DNA of 64,000 nucleotides from Corynebacterium bouchesdurhonense (GTDB taxonomy: Bacteria > Actinomycetota > Actinomycetes > Mycobacteriales > Mycobacteriaceae), in the NCBI RefSeq assembly GCF_900078305.2, contig NZ_LT546028.1, positions 1,124,570 to 1,188,569 of the forward strand. The letters run 5' to 3'. Numbering within the stretch: position 1 is the stretch's first letter; the number at the start of each line of letters is the position of its first letter. Below are positions 62,943 to 64,000 of the stretch, piece by piece. The translations under genes were made by a program, and so were the position numbers. The notes below the pieces were generated by a model. That model was not told the DNA's origin. It saw nothing but the letters and a program-made list of their open reading frames with translations, and ran no database searches.

Positions 62943-64000
62943 ATGGCAGATGTCGTCGCCCTCGTCCTCGCCGGCGGCCGCGGGAGCCGCCTCGCGCCGC
63001 TCACCGATCACCGTTCGAAGCCCGCCGTGCCGCTCGCGGGGAGCTTTTCGCTTATCGACGCAACCTTGAGCAACCTCGCCAACTCCGGCCTGCGCACCGT
63101 GTGGATCGCGGAGCAGTACCGCCCCGGCGAGCTCAACCGCCACCTCGCCGGCGGCCGCCCGTGGGACCTCGACGGCACCCGCGAGGGCCTGCGCGTACTG
63201 CCCCCGCGCCAGGGCGGGGAGGGCGACGGCTTCACCGCCGGCAACGGACACGCCATCTACCAAAATCTGCAGGACCTGGAGGCGGTGGGCGCGCGAGACG
63301 TAGTGGTGGTAAGCGCCGACCACCTCTACCAGCTCGACTTCGGCCCCGTGCTTCAGCAGCACGCCGAGCTAGGCAGTGATGTCACCGTGGTGACCACCGA
63401 GGTTCAGGAGGACCCGTCGCGCCACGGCGTGGTGCAACTCGAGGGCGACCGGGTGGCCGAGTATGCCTACAAGCCCTCGGACCCGGCGGGTTCGCGGGTG
63501 GCTACCGAGGTGTTCGTGTTCTCGGTGGCGGCGCTGCGCGAGGCGTGCGACACGCTGGTTGGGCCCGGCTCGGACGGCGAGGAGCTGGCCGATTACGGCG
63601 ACACGATCCTGCCTCACATGGTGGCCCACGGTCGGGTGCACTCGTTCGACCTGCGTGGCTACTGGCGCGACTTGGGCACCATCGACGCCTACTTCCAGGC
63701 GCATATGGAGCTCATCGAAGGCCGCGGCATCGACCTGTTCGACCCCGCCTGGCCCCTCATGACCAACCTGGCGGGGGCGCCGCCCGCGCGGGTGCGGCCG
63801 GGTGCGCGTGTGGACGGCTCGCTGCTGTGCCCCGGCGCGGACGTGGCGGGCGAGGTGTCGCACTCGCTGATCGGCCCGGGCGTGCGGGTGGAGCGCGGGG
63901 CCGTGGTCAATCGCAGCGTGCTCAGCGGCGACGCGGTGGTGCCGGCCGGTGCGCACCTGGAATCGGTGATCGCCGACCGCGGCGCCCGGATTCCCGCCGG
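62943..64000 (+). CDS. glgC: ADP-glucose pyrophosphorylase-like GlgC, partial
   Basis: About 352 codons; the 3' end is outside the window. Nucleotidyltransferase motifs: ALVLAGGRGSRLAPLTDHRS, KPAVPLAGSFSLIDATLSNL, ANSGLRTVWIAEQYRPGELN, VVVSADHLYQLDFGPVL, GVVQLEGDRVAEYAYKPSDP, WRDLGTIDAYFQAHMEL, and the start of the left-handed beta-helix repeats. Makes ADP-glucose for glycogen. The usual GGSYRLIDF-type loop reads GSFSLIDATL because a motif variant (GCTTATCGACGC) spans it. ATG at 62943. Confidence 0.93.
   Translation, partial: MADVVALVLAGGRGSRLAPLTDHRSKPAVPLAGSFSLIDATLSNLANSGLRTVWIAEQYRPGELNRHLAGGRPWDLDGTREGLRVLPPRQGGEGDGFTAGNGHAIYQNLQDLEAVGARDVVVVSADHLYQLDFGPVLQQHAELGSDVTVVTTEVQEDPSRHGVVQLEGDRVAEYAYKPSDPAGSRVATEVFVFSVAALREACDTLVGPGSDGEELADYGDTILPHMVAHGRVHSFDLRGYWRDLGTIDAYFQAHMELIEGRGIDLFDPAWPLMTNLAGAPPARVRPGARVDGSLLCPGADVAGEVSHSLIGPGVRVERGAVVNRSVLSGDAVVPAGAHLESVIADRGARIPA

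Noticed and set aside
61052..63004. 650-codon minus-strand frame opposite the ABC-F gene
   Set aside because: Antisense shadow with His/Leu/Gln-rich composition typical of such frames.

Overview
The window looks like a chromosome segment of a high-GC Corynebacterium. Two observations support this. First, much of the gene order matches the Mycobacterium tuberculosis core: pgi, chorismate mutase, pcrA/uvrD, M23 peptidase, DUF6350, purN and purH; then rpmF, mprA, mprB, pepD and moaB2; then the 5-formyl-THF ligase gene, galU, a moeA-like gene, rimJ and a membrane protein; then pmt, rsmI, metG, tatD, rpf, rsmA and ispE. Second, the cell-wall and division genes are typical of Corynebacteriales: an Rpf with DUF348 and G5 domains, the Glp/GlpR pair, mycoredoxin, MprAB and a protein O-mannosyltransferase.

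Layout. 1-2.3 kb: a Tat-exported Rv2525c-like protein, a polysaccharide deacetylase lipoprotein and TrhA. 2.3-8.8 kb: an accessory block of transposon remains lying against the 3' side of tRNA-Arg(CCU). It holds two halves of an IS256-type element in circularly permuted order, an ISL3 remnant, a small PLDc_N/SHOCT membrane protein, and an IS3-type element whose orfB is split by an intact IS21-type element with a 5-bp target duplication. 8.9-11.5 kb: tRNA-Arg and the cysQ-thyA-folA-mrx1 operon; folA is broken by what looks like sequencing-adapter sequence. 11.7-20.4 kb: lhr and nei2, neighbours in mycobacteria, separated by an island of toxin-antitoxin genes, with a second copy of the lhr 3' end and another toxin-antitoxin pair after nei2. 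20.4-36 kb: DedA, a glutamate-cysteine-ligase-like enzyme, pgi, chorismate mutase, PcrA/UvrD, two M23 peptidases, DUF6350, purN-purH, two penicillin-recognising-type serine hydrolases, and an operon of cysteine-poor ribosomal proteins. 36-43 kb: MscL, an ArsB-like permease, L31 type B and L32, MprAB (mprB frameshifted), a PepD/HtrA protease and MoaB2. 43-49 kb: a SAF protein, 5-FCL, GalU, Glp, RimJ, GlpR and tRNA-Ala(CGC). 49-64 kb: a CDF-like transporter, Tag (frameshifted in a G8 run), DoxX, Pmt, RsmI, MetG, TatD, Rpf, RsmA, IspE, an exonuclease, an ABC-F protein and a GlgC-like enzyme running off the right edge.

The genes mostly serve envelope growth and stress (MprAB-PepD, Rpf, M23 peptidases, Pmt, Glp/GlpR), nucleotide and folate metabolism (folA, thyA, 5-FCL, purNH, cysQ), translation and rRNA modification (rsmA, rsmI, metG, ribosomal proteins), and DNA repair (Lhr, Nei2, PcrA, Tag).

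The most unusual signal is not a gene. A 12-base word, GCTTGTCGACGC, occurs nine times exactly and about 18 more times with one to three changes, in both orientations. Most copies sit inside coding sequence, often in linkers, and the better copies continue into a longer consensus. I saw none in the insertion-sequence block. This resembles the behaviour of DNA-uptake or chromosome-maintenance words. Possible sequence-quality problems (adapter-like sequence in folA, frameshifts in mprB and tag near long G/C runs) should be kept in mind.
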